Position numbers and translations under genes: made by a program
NCBI GenBank assembly: GCA_913062955.1
Contig: CAJXZP010000032.1
Coordinates: 1 to 42,569, forward strand
From: an uncultured Flavobacteriales bacterium
GTDB taxonomy: Bacteria > Bacteroidota > Bacteroidia > Flavobacteriales_G > Salibacteraceae
DNA length: 42,569 nucleotides
Reading direction: 5' to 3'
Notes under the pieces: generated by a model
Databases searched by the model: none
What the model was told of the DNA's origin: nothing
Seen by the model: only the letters and a program-made list of their open reading frames with translations
Shown here: positions 25,697 through 35,493 of the stretch, piece after piece
Layout of the letters: each line of letters begins with the position of its first letter
Position numbering within the stretch: position 1 is the first letter of the stretch

Positions 25697-25725
25697 AAAC
25701 CCGCTCCAATAGAAGAAGCGGGTTT
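25697..25725. terminator. Bidirectional intrinsic terminator
   Basis: AAACCCGCT (25697-25705) and AGCGGGTTT (25717-25725) pair perfectly around an 11-base loop. A/G-rich sequence precedes it and a T-rich stretch follows. It separates the convergent genes ending at 25654 (+) and 25732 (-). Confidence 0.85.
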
Positions 25726-25731
25726 AATTTT

Positions 25732-26583
25732 TCATCCGGCTAAATAGCCCATTTTACCGGTTTCATAATCGCGTAGTGCTTGCATGATTTCCGTTTGTGT
25801 GTTCATGACATACGGACCCCACATAGATTTGGGCTCCTTAATGGGCGCGCCTGCCAGAACCAATAATTTGGAGGTCTTGGATGCCTTAATTTCAATCTCT
25901 GTTCCTTCCGGACTTAATTGAAGCAATTGCTTGGCCTGCATCGCATTTCCATTGAATAGCGTATCGCCATTTAATTGATATGCTAAGGCATTGTGTCCTT
26001 CGGGTAAAGTGAATGTACTGATCCCTTCGGGTTCTAACTCCACTGTGAAAGCGGTGATGCCCGTTAAAGATTTAATGGGCCCCGTCAATTTGTTTTGTTC
26101 CCCCGAAATAATATTAATCCGACTCTTGTGTTGAACAATACTAGGAATGTTTTCGGTGTCAAAAGCTTGATAATTGGGAGTTGTCATTTTTAGCGAAGAC
26201 GGAAGATTTATCCATAACTGGATAATTTCTAGCGTGCCTCCTTTTTCAATAAAGGACTTTGGATTTCCTTCGGAATGAATAATTCCAGACCCTGCGGTAA
26301 TCCATTGCACACCTCCCGCTTTTACAATGGATTCATTACCTAAAGAATCTTTGTGTTCGACTTCCCCTTGAAAAACAAAAGTGACGGGTTCAAAACCTCT
26401 ATGCGGATGGGGCGGAACAAAAAATCCGGGGCCATTAGCGGTCATGGTTTTAGGCGTTGCATGATGCAGCAATACGAAGGGATTTACCTCTTCTAAAATT
26501 CCTTGGGGTATCGGTTGGCCAATTTTCACATTGCCCATCCGAACCGTTTGACTATTTACGATTTGTACAATCGATTTTTTCAT
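25732..26583 (-). CDS. Pirin family protein (cytoplasmic)
   Basis: The 283-residue bicupin protein has no signal peptide. The N-terminal cupin carries the metal-site pattern HPHRGFEPVTFVFQGEVEHKD, then GSGIIHSEGNP. The C-terminal cupin ends with APIKEPKSMWGPYVMNTQTE, usual for the YhaK/YhhW-type pirins. Some pirins have quercetin dioxygenase activity; others are redox or iron sensors. It is the last gene of the yceI-pirin-nitroreductase-pirin operon, 27 bases after the nitroreductase gene, so a role in electrophile or redox stress is likely. Confidence 0.9.
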   Translation of the reverse strand: MKKSIVQIVNSQTVRMGNVKIGQPIPQGILEEVNPFVLLHHATPKTMTANGPGFFVPPHPHRGFEPVTFVFQGEVEHKDSLGNESIVKAGGVQWITAGSGIIHSEGNPKSFIEKGGTLEIIQLWINLPSSLKMTTPNYQAFDTENIPSIVQHKSRINIISGEQNKLTGPIKSLTGITAFTVELEPEGISTFTLPEGHNALAYQLNGDTLFNGNAMQAKQLLQLSPEGTEIEIKASKTSKLLVLAGAPIKEPKSMWGPYVMNTQTEIMQALRDYETGKMGYLAG

Positions 26584-26610
26584 TTTTACCTCCTTCAGGT
26601 AATTAAGTTA

Positions 26611-27240
26611 TTAAATGACTTCAAATATTTCGTTGAAGGGTTTTCTTACTTTTTTGCCGTGTTGGGTTTTGTCTTCTTCCGATCTGTATCCGATAGGTAG
26701 AACTAGTGCAGCCGTTAAACCTTTGGCTTCTAACCCTAATATTTCGCTGTATTTTGCAGCATCAAATCCTTCCATTGGGCAGGAGTCAATTTTTAGTTCC
26801 GCACAGGCAGCCATTGCATAAGCGATGGCAATATATGTTTGTTTAGCCGTCCATGTTTTTACGGTTTCTACTGGAATATTCCCAATACTAGATTTCATGA
26901 AATCACCATAGCCATTCAGGTTTTCTAATTCAACCCCTTGCGTTTCCGACTTTAATTTAAGCATGGCTTCAATATGTTCGGGTGTCACCTCATTGAATCC
27001 ACAAAACACTAGTAGGTGAGATGCATCCGTAACTTGAGACTGCCCCCAAGATGCAGGTTTTAATTGTTCTCGTATTTCAGGATTCTCTACCACCAATACT
27101 TTGTAGGATTCTAGTCCATAGGAAGTGGGTGTTAGACTGATGGCTTCTTTGATGATATTTAAATCTGAATCCGATATTTTTTTACTGGAATCGAATTGTT
27201 TAGTGGCATAACGCCATTTCAAATTTTCTACTAATGACAT
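26611..27240 (-). CDS. Nitroreductase family NAD(P)H-dependent FMN oxidoreductase
   Basis: The 209-residue protein fits the NfsB-like nitroreductases: the FMN-binding RYATKQFDSSKK at residues 10-21, SLTPTSYGLESYKVLVVENP near 36-55, and ALVLPIGYRSEEDKTQHGKK followed by VRKP at the C-terminus. These flavoenzymes reduce quinones, nitro compounds and similar electrophiles, using NAD(P)H. It lies between two pirin genes in one operon controlled, by inference, by the MarR regulator upstream. This is a common arrangement for quinone or electrophile defence. Confidence 0.9.
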   Translation of the reverse strand: MSLVENLKWRYATKQFDSSKKISDSDLNIIKEAISLTPTSYGLESYKVLVVENPEIREQLKPASWGQSQVTDASHLLVFCGFNEVTPEHIEAMLKLKSETQGVELENLNGYGDFMKSSIGNIPVETVKTWTAKQTYIAIAYAMAACAELKIDSCPMEGFDAAKYSEILGLEAKGLTAALVLPIGYRSEEDKTQHGKKVRKPFNEIFEVI

Positions 27241-27250
27241 AATCGTATTG

Positions 27251-28132
27251 TTAATTTTTATTTTGCAGAGGTACTTCCATCAATAGGATTTTACTCCCTG
27301 TGCTTGCTTTTATTTTTATTTCCGTTGAATCCCATATTCCCATCCCATCTCTTGGGTTCAAGGTTTCATTTTCTAAAATGACTTCCCCTTCAATTAAAAA
27401 GGCATACACCCCGTTAGTGGCATCCTTTAGTCGGTATGTATAGGTTTCGTTGGCTTTCAATTCACCCAAATGAAACCAGGCATTTTGATGAATCCAAACG
27501 CCTGCATCATTCGCATTCGGAGAAAGGATTTGTTTGAACCCATTTTCCGTAGCTAAATTAGTAAATGCCAATTGATCGTAACGTGGAGTGACCTTAGTTT
27601 TATTTGGGATCAACCAAATTTGTAATAACTTTAATTCTTGGTCTTTGTTTTTATTGTATTCGCTGTGTTGAATCCCTGTGCCGGCACTCATCACCTGTAC
27701 TTCTCCAGGACTAATAACACCCGAATTTCCCATGCTGTCTTTATGTTCTACTTGGCCACTTAATGGAATGGTAATGATTTCCATATTTTCGTGTGGATGG
27801 GTTCCAAATCCCTTTCCTGGGGCAATTTGGTCGTCATTCAATACCCGTAGAACTCCAAAATTCATTCTTTCTGGATTGTAGTAGTTCGCAAAACTAAAAG
27901 AATGATTGGCTTTCAACCATCCATGGTCTGCATGGCCTCTGGTGTTCGCTCTGTGTAATACCGTTTTCATTGTACGTATCTCCTTGTTTGGGATATGATT
28001 GAATCCCTCTTGTGAAACTATTTTGGTGGTGTCGGTCGTTCTTTGCTTTATTTCTGTTGCCAGAAGGGTAGGAGCTAATGCTCCTACGGATCCTGAAATA
28101 AGCGCTTTTTTGATAAAACTTTTTCTATCCAT
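27251..28132 (-). CDS. Pirin family protein with N-terminal leader
   Basis: The 293-residue protein has the pirin cupin core from about residue 55: HRANTRGHADHGWLKANHSF, the metal site FGTHPHENMEIITIPLSGQV, and GTGIQHSEYN. It resembles the YhhW quercetinase-type pirins. The first 54 residues are extra: MDRKSFIKKALISGSVGALA, then PTLLATE, looks like an export leader, but it lacks twin arginines. An AAGGAG sequence lies just before the internal ATG at 27970 (Met55), where ordinary pirins start, so a cytoplasmic short form may also be made. It lies second in the yceI operon. Confidence 0.88.
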   Translation of the reverse strand: MDRKSFIKKALISGSVGALAPTLLATEIKQRTTDTTKIVSQEGFNHIPNKEIRTMKTVLHRANTRGHADHGWLKANHSFSFANYYNPERMNFGVLRVLNDDQIAPGKGFGTHPHENMEIITIPLSGQVEHKDSMGNSGVISPGEVQVMSAGTGIQHSEYNKNKDQELKLLQIWLIPNKTKVTPRYDQLAFTNLATENGFKQILSPNANDAGVWIHQNAWFHLGELKANETYTYRLKDATNGVYAFLIEGEVILENETLNPRDGMGIWDSTEIKIKASTGSKILLMEVPLQNKN

Positions 28133-28167
28133 GGAATGTTTGTTGAAATAGCGGATAGTAAGTTAAA

Positions 28168-28761
28168 TTAATGTGCGGTATAAATAGTTACATCTAAGCT
28201 GAATTCATCGCTGATGGCCTTGTCGCCTAAGCTATCAAAAAAACTAGTTGAACCATATTTCACCTCATATTTGGTGCGATCAATATTTAGTTTCGCAGTC
28301 ACAATATGCTGTTTTCCATCCGGACTTACGGTGGCTAAAAATGACTGGCTATGCGTAATCCCTTTTATGGTAAGGTCCGCTGTAACCTGGTACGTATTGG
28401 CATTGGAACCCGGAGTGACTTTGGTTATCGAAATGGTGGCTGTTGGAAATTTTGCCGTTGAAAAGAAATCATCGGAATTTAAATGTCCTACCAATTTTTG
28501 ATTCCATTCCCCTTCTAAATCTGTATTGGTAATGGTGGTCATATCGGCCGTAATTGATCCGCCAACTAATGCCCCTTTTTTAAATTTTAATTGCTCTTCT
28601 TTAATGCTAATGTTTCCTATATGATCCCCGCCTACCACTTTAGATCCGATCCATTTGATGGTAGATGTGTGCTTGGGGTTGTCGGTCGTTGTTTTTGTAG
28701 AGAATGCGCTTAAACCAATGATGGCTAATCCTAATCCGAGTACTAATGCTGATTTTTTCAT
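28168..28761 (-). CDS. YceI family periplasmic protein
   Basis: The 197-residue protein has a signal peptide (KSALVLGLGLAIIGLSAFS) and the YceI lipocalin-like barrel: STIKWIGSKVVGGDHIGNIS near residue 34, then LKFKKGALVGGSITADMTTI, HLNSDDFFSTAKFPTATISI and TIKGITHSQSFLA. YceI proteins bind isoprenoid lipids in a hydrophobic pocket and are often induced by stress. It is the first gene of the pirin-nitroreductase operon, with a MarR-type palindrome and a tandem repeat just upstream. Confidence 0.92.
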   Translation of the reverse strand: MKKSALVLGLGLAIIGLSAFSTKTTTDNPKHTSTIKWIGSKVVGGDHIGNISIKEEQLKFKKGALVGGSITADMTTITNTDLEGEWNQKLVGHLNSDDFFSTAKFPTATISITKVTPGSNANTYQVTADLTIKGITHSQSFLATVSPDGKQHIVTAKLNIDRTKYEVKYGSTSFFDSLGDKAISDEFSLDVTIYTAH

Positions 28762-28778
28762 GTGCGTTAATTTTTAAT

Positions 28779-28826
28779 TGTTGTTGTTTACTGTTGTTGT
28801 TTACTGTTGTTGTTTACTGTTGTTGT
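28779..28826 (-). repeat. 13-base tandem repeat in the yceI leader
   Basis: TGTTGTTGTTTAC occurs three times exactly (28779-28791, 28792-28804, 28805-28817), followed by nine bases of a fourth copy. On the mRNA strand it reads GUAAACAACAACA and lies between the operator region and the yceI ATG at 28761. It would be an unstructured CAA-rich leader. Slippage could change its copy number. Confidence 0.85.
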
Positions 28827-28833
28827 GTTAATA

Positions 28834-28852
28834 ATTGTCTATACAATGGTTG
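28834..28852 (-). promoter_or_regulatory. Candidate MarR operator upstream of yceI
   Basis: ATTGT/ACAAT arms (28834-28838, 28843-28847) form a 5-4-5 palindrome. Bases 28836-28852 match 29341-29357, upstream of the MarR gene itself, at 15 of 17 positions. A TTTGACA sequence lies just upstream on the minus strand (28852-28858), so the site probably lies within the promoter. Confidence 0.6.
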
Positions 28853-28864
28853 TGTCAAATTTTT

Positions 28865-29317
28865 TTACCCCCGAACCTTATCTAAAAGCATGGCTAATGT
28901 GCTTGCTTCTTCTTTTGTCAATCTTTGTTCGATTTCCTTTTCGGCTACTTTCAAAGTGGAAATGACATTTTCTAATAGGTCCAAGCCAGCTGTAAGAATA
29001 GAGATATCTACTTTTCTCCTATTGTTTGGACAAACCTCCCTGGTGACCAACCCTTTAATTCGCATTTTTTCAATCAAACGTGTGGTATTACTCATTTTAT
29101 GAACCATTCGGCTTGAAATTTGTTGGAGGTTCAAGGCATTCCCTTTCTGACCTCTTAGAATGCGAAGAATATTGTATTGCTGTTCAGAAATACCAAATGG
29201 TTTTAGAATCGTGTTCATTCTTTCTGACATGTATACGCCTGTAAAAACGACATTTAAGGTGGCGCGGTGATAGGGTGCCAATTCTACACTCATTTTAAGT
29301 TCTTCTTCTAATTTCAT
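28865..29317 (-). CDS. MarR family transcriptional regulator
   Basis: The 150-residue protein has a MarR winged helix: FGISEQQYNILRILRGQKGN at about 42-61, NLQQISSRMVHKMSNTTRLI (recognition helix) near 64-83, and the wing RREVDISIL-like segment RRKVDISILTAG. One cysteine (REVCPNNRR) lies in the wing. It should be a dimeric repressor of the yceI operon directly downstream. A near-perfect palindrome just before its ATG suggests self-control. The inducing ligand is unknown. Confidence 0.92.
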   Translation of the reverse strand: MKLEEELKMSVELAPYHRATLNVVFTGVYMSERMNTILKPFGISEQQYNILRILRGQKGNALNLQQISSRMVHKMSNTTRLIEKMRIKGLVTREVCPNNRRKVDISILTAGLDLLENVISTLKVAEKEIEQRLTKEEASTLAMLLDKVRG

Positions 29318-29333
29318 CTGGTCGCTGTTGAGA

Positions 29334-29357
29334 CAACAAATGTATATACAATTGTTG
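29334..29357 (-). promoter_or_regulatory. Palindromic operator upstream of the MarR gene
   Basis: This 24-base sequence is self-complementary at 22 positions: outer arms CAACAA/TTGTTG around the perfect core TGTATATACA. It starts 17 bases upstream of the MarR ATG (29317) and overlaps a TACATTTG -7 box on the minus strand (29344-29337). It is the best candidate site for MarR self-repression. Confidence 0.7.
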
Positions 29358-29366
29358 AATATGTCG

Positions 29367-29801
29367 CTATTTTTGTAAAAGTTTTAACATTTTCCACATT
29401 CCAGATCGTAATTGGTCCAATTCCTCATACGGAATATGACTCGACTGAGCTAGTTTTTCAGGAATAGTCGAAGCTGCTTGTTTCATGTCTTTACCTTTAG
29501 TGGTCAGTTGAATCATGACCACGCGTTCATCGATGGAACTACGTGATTTTTCTAGTAATCCCTTTTGTTTCATCTTTTGAAGAAGTGGCGTTACCGTATT
29601 GGTGTTTAGTAAAAGTTGACCTCCGATATCCGAAACGGTTTGTGCATCCTTTTCCCATAAAACCAGCATCACTAAATATTGGGGGTAGGTGAGGTCAATT
29701 TCGTCTAAATACGGTTTGTACAAACGTGTAATTAACCGTGAGGTGGCATAAATAGGAAAACACAATTGGTTTTCTAAAAACAGATTTTGATCATCATCCA
29801 T
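29367..29801 (-). CDS. ohrR: OhrR-type MarR regulator, peroxide sensor
   Basis: The 144-residue protein has the OhrR signature LENQLCFPIYATSRLITRLY with the reactive Cys14, followed by LTYPQYLVMLVLWEKDAQTV and a winged helix (LLLNTNTVTPLLQKMKQKGL, RSSIDERVVMIQLT). OhrR senses organic hydroperoxides or hypochlorite by oxidation of that cysteine and then releases DNA. It lies two bases after the glutathione peroxidase gene in an operon, taking the place of the usual ohr partner. It lacks other cysteines, so it would be of the one-cysteine type. Confidence 0.9.
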   Translation of the reverse strand: MDDDQNLFLENQLCFPIYATSRLITRLYKPYLDEIDLTYPQYLVMLVLWEKDAQTVSDIGGQLLLNTNTVTPLLQKMKQKGLLEKSRSSIDERVVMIQLTTKGKDMKQAASTIPEKLAQSSHIPYEELDQLRSGMWKMLKLLQK

Positions 29802-29803
29802 GC

Positions 29804-30280
29804 TTATTTTATTAACTTGATTATGTCTTTTTCAATATTCACAGGTACGGTGGTAGGTGCATATCTTTTGTAGGGTACGCCATCCGGTCCAATTAAAAAC
29901 TTAGTGAAGTTCCATTTAATTCGTTTTCCTAAAAAACCGCCTAGTTCGTTTTTTAAATATTTAAATACGGGATCTGTATGCTCCCCATTCACATCTACTT
30001 TTTTTGCTAATTGAAAAGTAACCCCATGATTAATGCGGCAAGCTTCTTCAATAGTGTCATTGGTTTCCGGTTCTTGATTTTTAAATTGATTGCATGGAAA
30101 CCCTAGAATAACCAATCCTTGGTCCTTGTATTTTTGATTCAACTCTTCTAATCCATCAAACTGTGGCGTTAACCCACATTTGGTAGCGGTATTAACCACC
30201 ATTACCGTTTTGCCTTTGTATTCGGACATAGAAATGGTTTTTCCTGCAGGGGTATCGAATTTTAAATCGTAAAAGTTCAT
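29804..30280 (-). CDS. Glutathione peroxidase family thiol peroxidase
   Basis: The 158-residue protein has the peroxidatic Cys35 in VNTATKCGLTPQFDGLEEL, the second conserved motif LGFPCNQFKNQEP (Gln and the possible resolving cysteine region), and the WNFTKFLIGPDG strand. The tetrad is complete: Cys, Gln, Trp, Asn. Bacterial members usually take electrons from thioredoxin rather than glutathione. I chose the ATG at 30280, because the in-frame ATG at 30325 lies upstream of the predicted transcription start. It is cotranscribed with ohrR. Confidence 0.92.
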   Translation of the reverse strand: MNFYDLKFDTPAGKTISMSEYKGKTVMVVNTATKCGLTPQFDGLEELNQKYKDQGLVILGFPCNQFKNQEPETNDTIEEACRINHGVTFQLAKKVDVNGEHTDPVFKYLKNELGGFLGKRIKWNFTKFLIGPDGVPYKRYAPTTVPVNIEKDIIKLIK

Positions 30281-30297
30281 GGTGTAATCTTTAATTA

Positions 30298-30322
30298 ATT
30301 TGTATCGTGCACGACAAAAATA
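30298..30322 (-). promoter_or_regulatory. Promoter and palindromic site of the peroxidase-ohrR operon
   Basis: TATTTTTG on the minus strand (30322-30315) matches TAnnTTTG. Next to it is the perfect palindrome TCGTGCACGA (30305-30314), flanked by partly symmetric TTTGT and ACAAA. The palindrome would cover the transcription start, where OhrR could block RNA polymerase. No good -33 is seen. Confidence 0.5.
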
Positions 30323-30363
30323 CATTGAATTCTTCGGAGTATGGAAGTTCCAAACATTAAAAA

Positions 30364-30831
30364 ATGTTATCTATAAATAATACCTTTGAGTTTTTAATAA
30401 ATTCAATGATCATGATTTCAATTCAACATACTTTTCATATCAAGGCATCCATTAATACGGTGTATGACGCTTTAACTACTATTGACGGATTGTCGGAATG
30501 GTGGACTCGAGATACTATTGGTAATTGTGAAATAGGGGATTCTATCTATTTTACTTTTGGGCAACATGCTACGTTTGAATTTCAAGTCGCTCAATTGGAT
30601 TCCAATAAATCGGTCAACTGGAAATTTGTGGATGGCTATTCAGATTGGGCAAATACGTTTGTTTCGTTTGTATTATCTGAAAATGAAGGAATGACTCAGC
30701 TAGAATTCGTACATGAGGAGTTCCAAGAGGATTATGAAGGATATGGAAATATCAACTTTTCCTGGGCCGGTTATTTATCCAGTTTGAGGGCTTATTGTGA
30801 AAACGGTGAAGGGAGTCCGTTTTCCAATTAA
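30364..30831 (+). CDS. SRPBCC (START-like, AHSA1-type) domain protein
   Basis: The 155-residue frame contains a full SRPBCC fold: FHIKASINTVYDALTTIDGL, EWWTRDTIGNCEIGDSIYFT, VNWKFVDGYSDWANTFVSFV and NFSWAGYLSSLRAYCENGEG. Members bind hydrophobic ligands or act as co-chaperones or toxin-like domains; no specific role can be assigned. The true start may be Met15 (30406) or Met17 (30412), since the first 14 residues are not part of the fold. It is divergent from the peroxidase gene. Confidence 0.85.
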   Translation: MLSINNTFEFLINSMIMISIQHTFHIKASINTVYDALTTIDGLSEWWTRDTIGNCEIGDSIYFTFGQHATFEFQVAQLDSNKSVNWKFVDGYSDWANTFVSFVLSENEGMTQLEFVHEEFQEDYEGYGNINFSWAGYLSSLRAYCENGEGSPFSN

Positions 30832-30886
30832 AAAGTGGGTGTTGTACGAAATACATTAAGGTAATAAATTCAATAAAACTATTTAT

Positions 30887-31423
30887 ATGACCTATCTGTG
30901 GTTGAAATCATTACATATCATCTTTGTGGTGACTTGGTTTGCGGGGTTGTTTTACATCATCCGATTATTTATTTATCAAACGGAAGCGCAGGATAAACCT
31001 GCGTTGGAACGAGATATTCTAACGGCTCAGTTTAAATTAATGAGTAAAAGGTTATGGTATGGAATTACTTGGCCTTCTGCAGTTTTAACAGCCGTATTAG
31101 GAACCAGTGTATTGTGGCAAGTTCCAGTGTATTTATCCCAACCCTGGATGCATTTAAAACTCGCGTTTGTGGGGGGCTTGTTTGCCTATCATTTTTTAAG
31201 CCATCGTGTATTTAAGCAATTACAAAATGACGTATACACCTATAGTTCTACCAAATTGCGAATTTGGAATGAAGTAGCCACCCTAATTTTGTTTGCCATC
31301 GTATTTCTGGTCGTGTTTAAAAATGCGACCGATTGGCTCAAAGCATTGGGTGGTCTTATTGCTTTTGCCATTGTATTGATGCTAGCCATTAAGCAATACA
31401 AAAAAATAAGATCTAAAAAGTAA
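30887..31423 (+). CDS. hemJ: HemJ, protoporphyrinogen oxidase (UPF0093/CopD-like)
   Basis: HemJ oxidises protoporphyrinogen IX to protoporphyrin IX at the inner membrane. The 178-residue protein has four to five transmembrane helices and the family motifs LWLKSLHIIFVVTWFAGLFY (with the conserved His10), KRLWYGITWPSAVLTAVLG, QPWMHLKLAFVG and FLSHRVFKQLQ. The context strongly supports the role: the haem operon lies convergent to it, 16 bases away from the hemN stop. No hemG or hemY is in the window, so this fills the penultimate step. Confidence 0.9.
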   Translation: MTYLWLKSLHIIFVVTWFAGLFYIIRLFIYQTEAQDKPALERDILTAQFKLMSKRLWYGITWPSAVLTAVLGTSVLWQVPVYLSQPWMHLKLAFVGGLFAYHFLSHRVFKQLQNDVYTYSSTKLRIWNEVATLILFAIVFLVVFKNATDWLKALGGLIAFAIVLMLAIKQYKKIRSKK

Positions 31424-31439
31424 ATCCTCGGAATTCTAA

Positions 31440-32804
31440 TTAGATGGTCATGGAAAAAACACGTGTACTTGGTTTTTTTCGTACTAACCTTAAATCAAAG
31501 GCCATGCATATATTTCGAACAAAGGGGCGTGCTTTCTCGGGAACCGTTAAATGGGTGCCCTGGATGTGAACCAATCCATCTTGTTCCATTACTTTTAATT
31601 TAGCCAGGCAATCGCTTAGCTCTGGAAACTGAAGGTCAGGAGCATCCCAATTCGTTTTAAAATGGCACATAATGTTTAGGATGTGTTGCCGAATAATTCG
31701 ATCTTCTTTCGTCAATAAATGACCTCTGAATATAGGTAATTTACCCGCGTTTGCCCGTTTCTCATAATCGGATACCGATTTCTCATTTTGAGCAAAGGCG
31801 TACCATGAATCACTAATGGACGACATACCTAAACCGACCATTAATTGAGTTTTACTTGCGGTATATCCCATGAAATTTCGGTGTAACGTTTGGTTTTCTA
31901 GAGATTGGTACAAGGAATCTGTTTTTAATGCAAAGTGGTCCATACCGATTTCTACATAACCCAACTCAGAGAATAACTTCTTACCGGTTTCATATAATTC
32001 CCTTTTTATATCCGTGGAGGGTAAATCAGCTTCACTGTATCCTCGCTGTCCTGTACCTTTAATCCAAGGAACATGTGCATAACTGTAAAAAGCCAAACGA
32101 TCGGGTAAAAGCCGATTTGTTTTTAATATGGTGTCTTTAATATTCGCTAAGGTTTGATGCGGTAACCCAAAAATGAGATCATGACTAATGGAAGTGTATC
32201 CAATTTCTCGAGCCCAGTTGGTCACTAATTCAACTTGCTCAAAACTTTGAATTCGATTAATGGTTTTTTGAACTTTCGGATCGTAATCCTGAATTCCAAA
32301 ACTGCATCGTTTAAATCCAAGTTGGAACAGTGTAGATAGGTGTTCTTTAGTGGTGTTGTTCGGGTGAGCTTCAAAACTAAATTCATAGTTCTCTGCTTTT
32401 TCCGCCCGATTGAAAATTCCGTTTATAAGTCGTTGAAGTTGCTCGGGACTAAAGAACGTTGGTGTACCACCTCCCAAATGCAATTCTTTGATACGCGGTG
32501 TATCCGTGAACTTGGAGCAATAGGTTTTCCATTCATTTAATAAAGCGGTAATGTATGGGTTCTCTACTTCATGGCGTTTGGTAATTTTTTTATGGCATCC
32601 ACAAAACGTACATAAACTCTCGCAAAATGGAAGGTGAATGTAAACACTAATTCCTTCCGTACCGTTACTTTCATTAAACGCCCGAATGGCGGTTTGTTCC
32701 CAGGTGGTTTCTGTAATAGAACCTTCTTCCCAGTAGGGAACTGTTGGATAACTCGTGTACCGTGGACCGGGAATATTGTACTTCTGAATGAGATTGGATG
32801 CCAT
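31440..32804 (-). CDS. hemN: HemN, oxygen-independent coproporphyrinogen III oxidase
   Basis: HemN is a radical-SAM enzyme that decarboxylates two propionates of coproporphyrinogen III to give protoporphyrinogen IX. The 454-residue protein starts with IPGPRYTSYPTVPYWE (substrate-binding lid), followed by the radical-SAM cluster CESLCTFCGCHKKIT, LHLGGGTPTFFSP, and SFGIQDYDPKVQKTINRIQS. The extra Cys after CxxxCxxC and the YTSYPT start separate true HemN from the HemW type. It is the last gene of hemACDEBN, 11 bases after hemB. Confidence 0.95.
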   Translation of the reverse strand: MASNLIQKYNIPGPRYTSYPTVPYWEEGSITETTWEQTAIRAFNESNGTEGISVYIHLPFCESLCTFCGCHKKITKRHEVENPYITALLNEWKTYCSKFTDTPRIKELHLGGGTPTFFSPEQLQRLINGIFNRAEKAENYEFSFEAHPNNTTKEHLSTLFQLGFKRCSFGIQDYDPKVQKTINRIQSFEQVELVTNWAREIGYTSISHDLIFGLPHQTLANIKDTILKTNRLLPDRLAFYSYAHVPWIKGTGQRGYSEADLPSTDIKRELYETGKKLFSELGYVEIGMDHFALKTDSLYQSLENQTLHRNFMGYTASKTQLMVGLGMSSISDSWYAFAQNEKSVSDYEKRANAGKLPIFRGHLLTKEDRIIRQHILNIMCHFKTNWDAPDLQFPELSDCLAKLKVMEQDGLVHIQGTHLTVPEKARPFVRNICMAFDLRLVRKKPSTRVFSMTI

Positions 32805-32815
32805 AATTTTATTTT

Positions 32816-34817
<2,002 letters not shown>

Positions 34818-34821
<4 letters not shown>

Positions 34822-35492
34822 GTGTTTTGAAATAAGTCAATTGTCTTTTGAATAACCGATGAAATGCGATGATTGTCGGCTACATAAATATTTTTAGAAT
34901 AGGGTTGAATACTGGCGAGGGTCGTTTGACCGATGCATATTATTTTCTCCTGTTTTATGGCGTTTTTTGAAATGTAACTCTCCACAGCTGATGGGCAAAA
35001 AAAAAGGATGGCATTAAAATTTTCGGTTCGTTTCGTAGGTGTAAGTTCGGAGATATAGGTAATTTCTTGAGTAAACGAAATATGGTGGTCATTTAGAATG
35101 TTAGGAAGCTCTGGACGGCTTCTGTTTCCACATAAAATGGAGATGTTATTCTCCTTTTGGGAGATCATAAATAGACCCATTTGCAACGCGTTTTCAAAAG
35201 ACTGGGTCACCGTAATTTGATGCCCTTTAAGAAGTTTTTCGATGGATTCACCTACACAATAAATAACCTTCCCTTTAAGTGTGGCAGTCTGGTTAAATTG
35301 GATAAGTGATCTAACCGCATTTTTACTGGTGATTAAAACAACAGTACACGATTTTACCGATAATAAACTAGCCTGGGTGAATTGGATCGAAATAAAGTCT
35401 TTTTCAATCCATTCAATTCCGTTAGAATGGAGCATTTCCCGATGAGTATCGGAAATTACTTTAGTGGATAATATGAAAGGTTTCCCTGTCAT
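34818..35492 (-). CDS. hemD: HemD, uroporphyrinogen-III synthase
   Basis: HemD closes hydroxymethylbilane with ring D inversion to give uroporphyrinogen III. The 224-residue protein has the two-domain layout of this poorly conserved family, with [10 protein letters not shown] (residue 54 on), [11 protein letters not shown] and, in the second half, [18 protein letters not shown] and [11 protein letters not shown]. The call rests partly on position: between hemC (one-base gap) and hemE (four-base overlap). No signal peptide is present. Confidence 0.92.
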
Positions 35493-35493
35493 G

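Noticed and set aside
28779-28826. Short tandem repeats as a CRISPR array
   Set aside because: The units are 13 bases, directly adjacent with no spacers, and no cas genes are nearby. It is a simple tandem repeat.
31440-32804. HemW-like radical-SAM protein instead of HemN
   Set aside because: The YTSYPT N-terminal lid and the CxxxCxxCxC cluster are those of true HemN, and it is in the hem operon.
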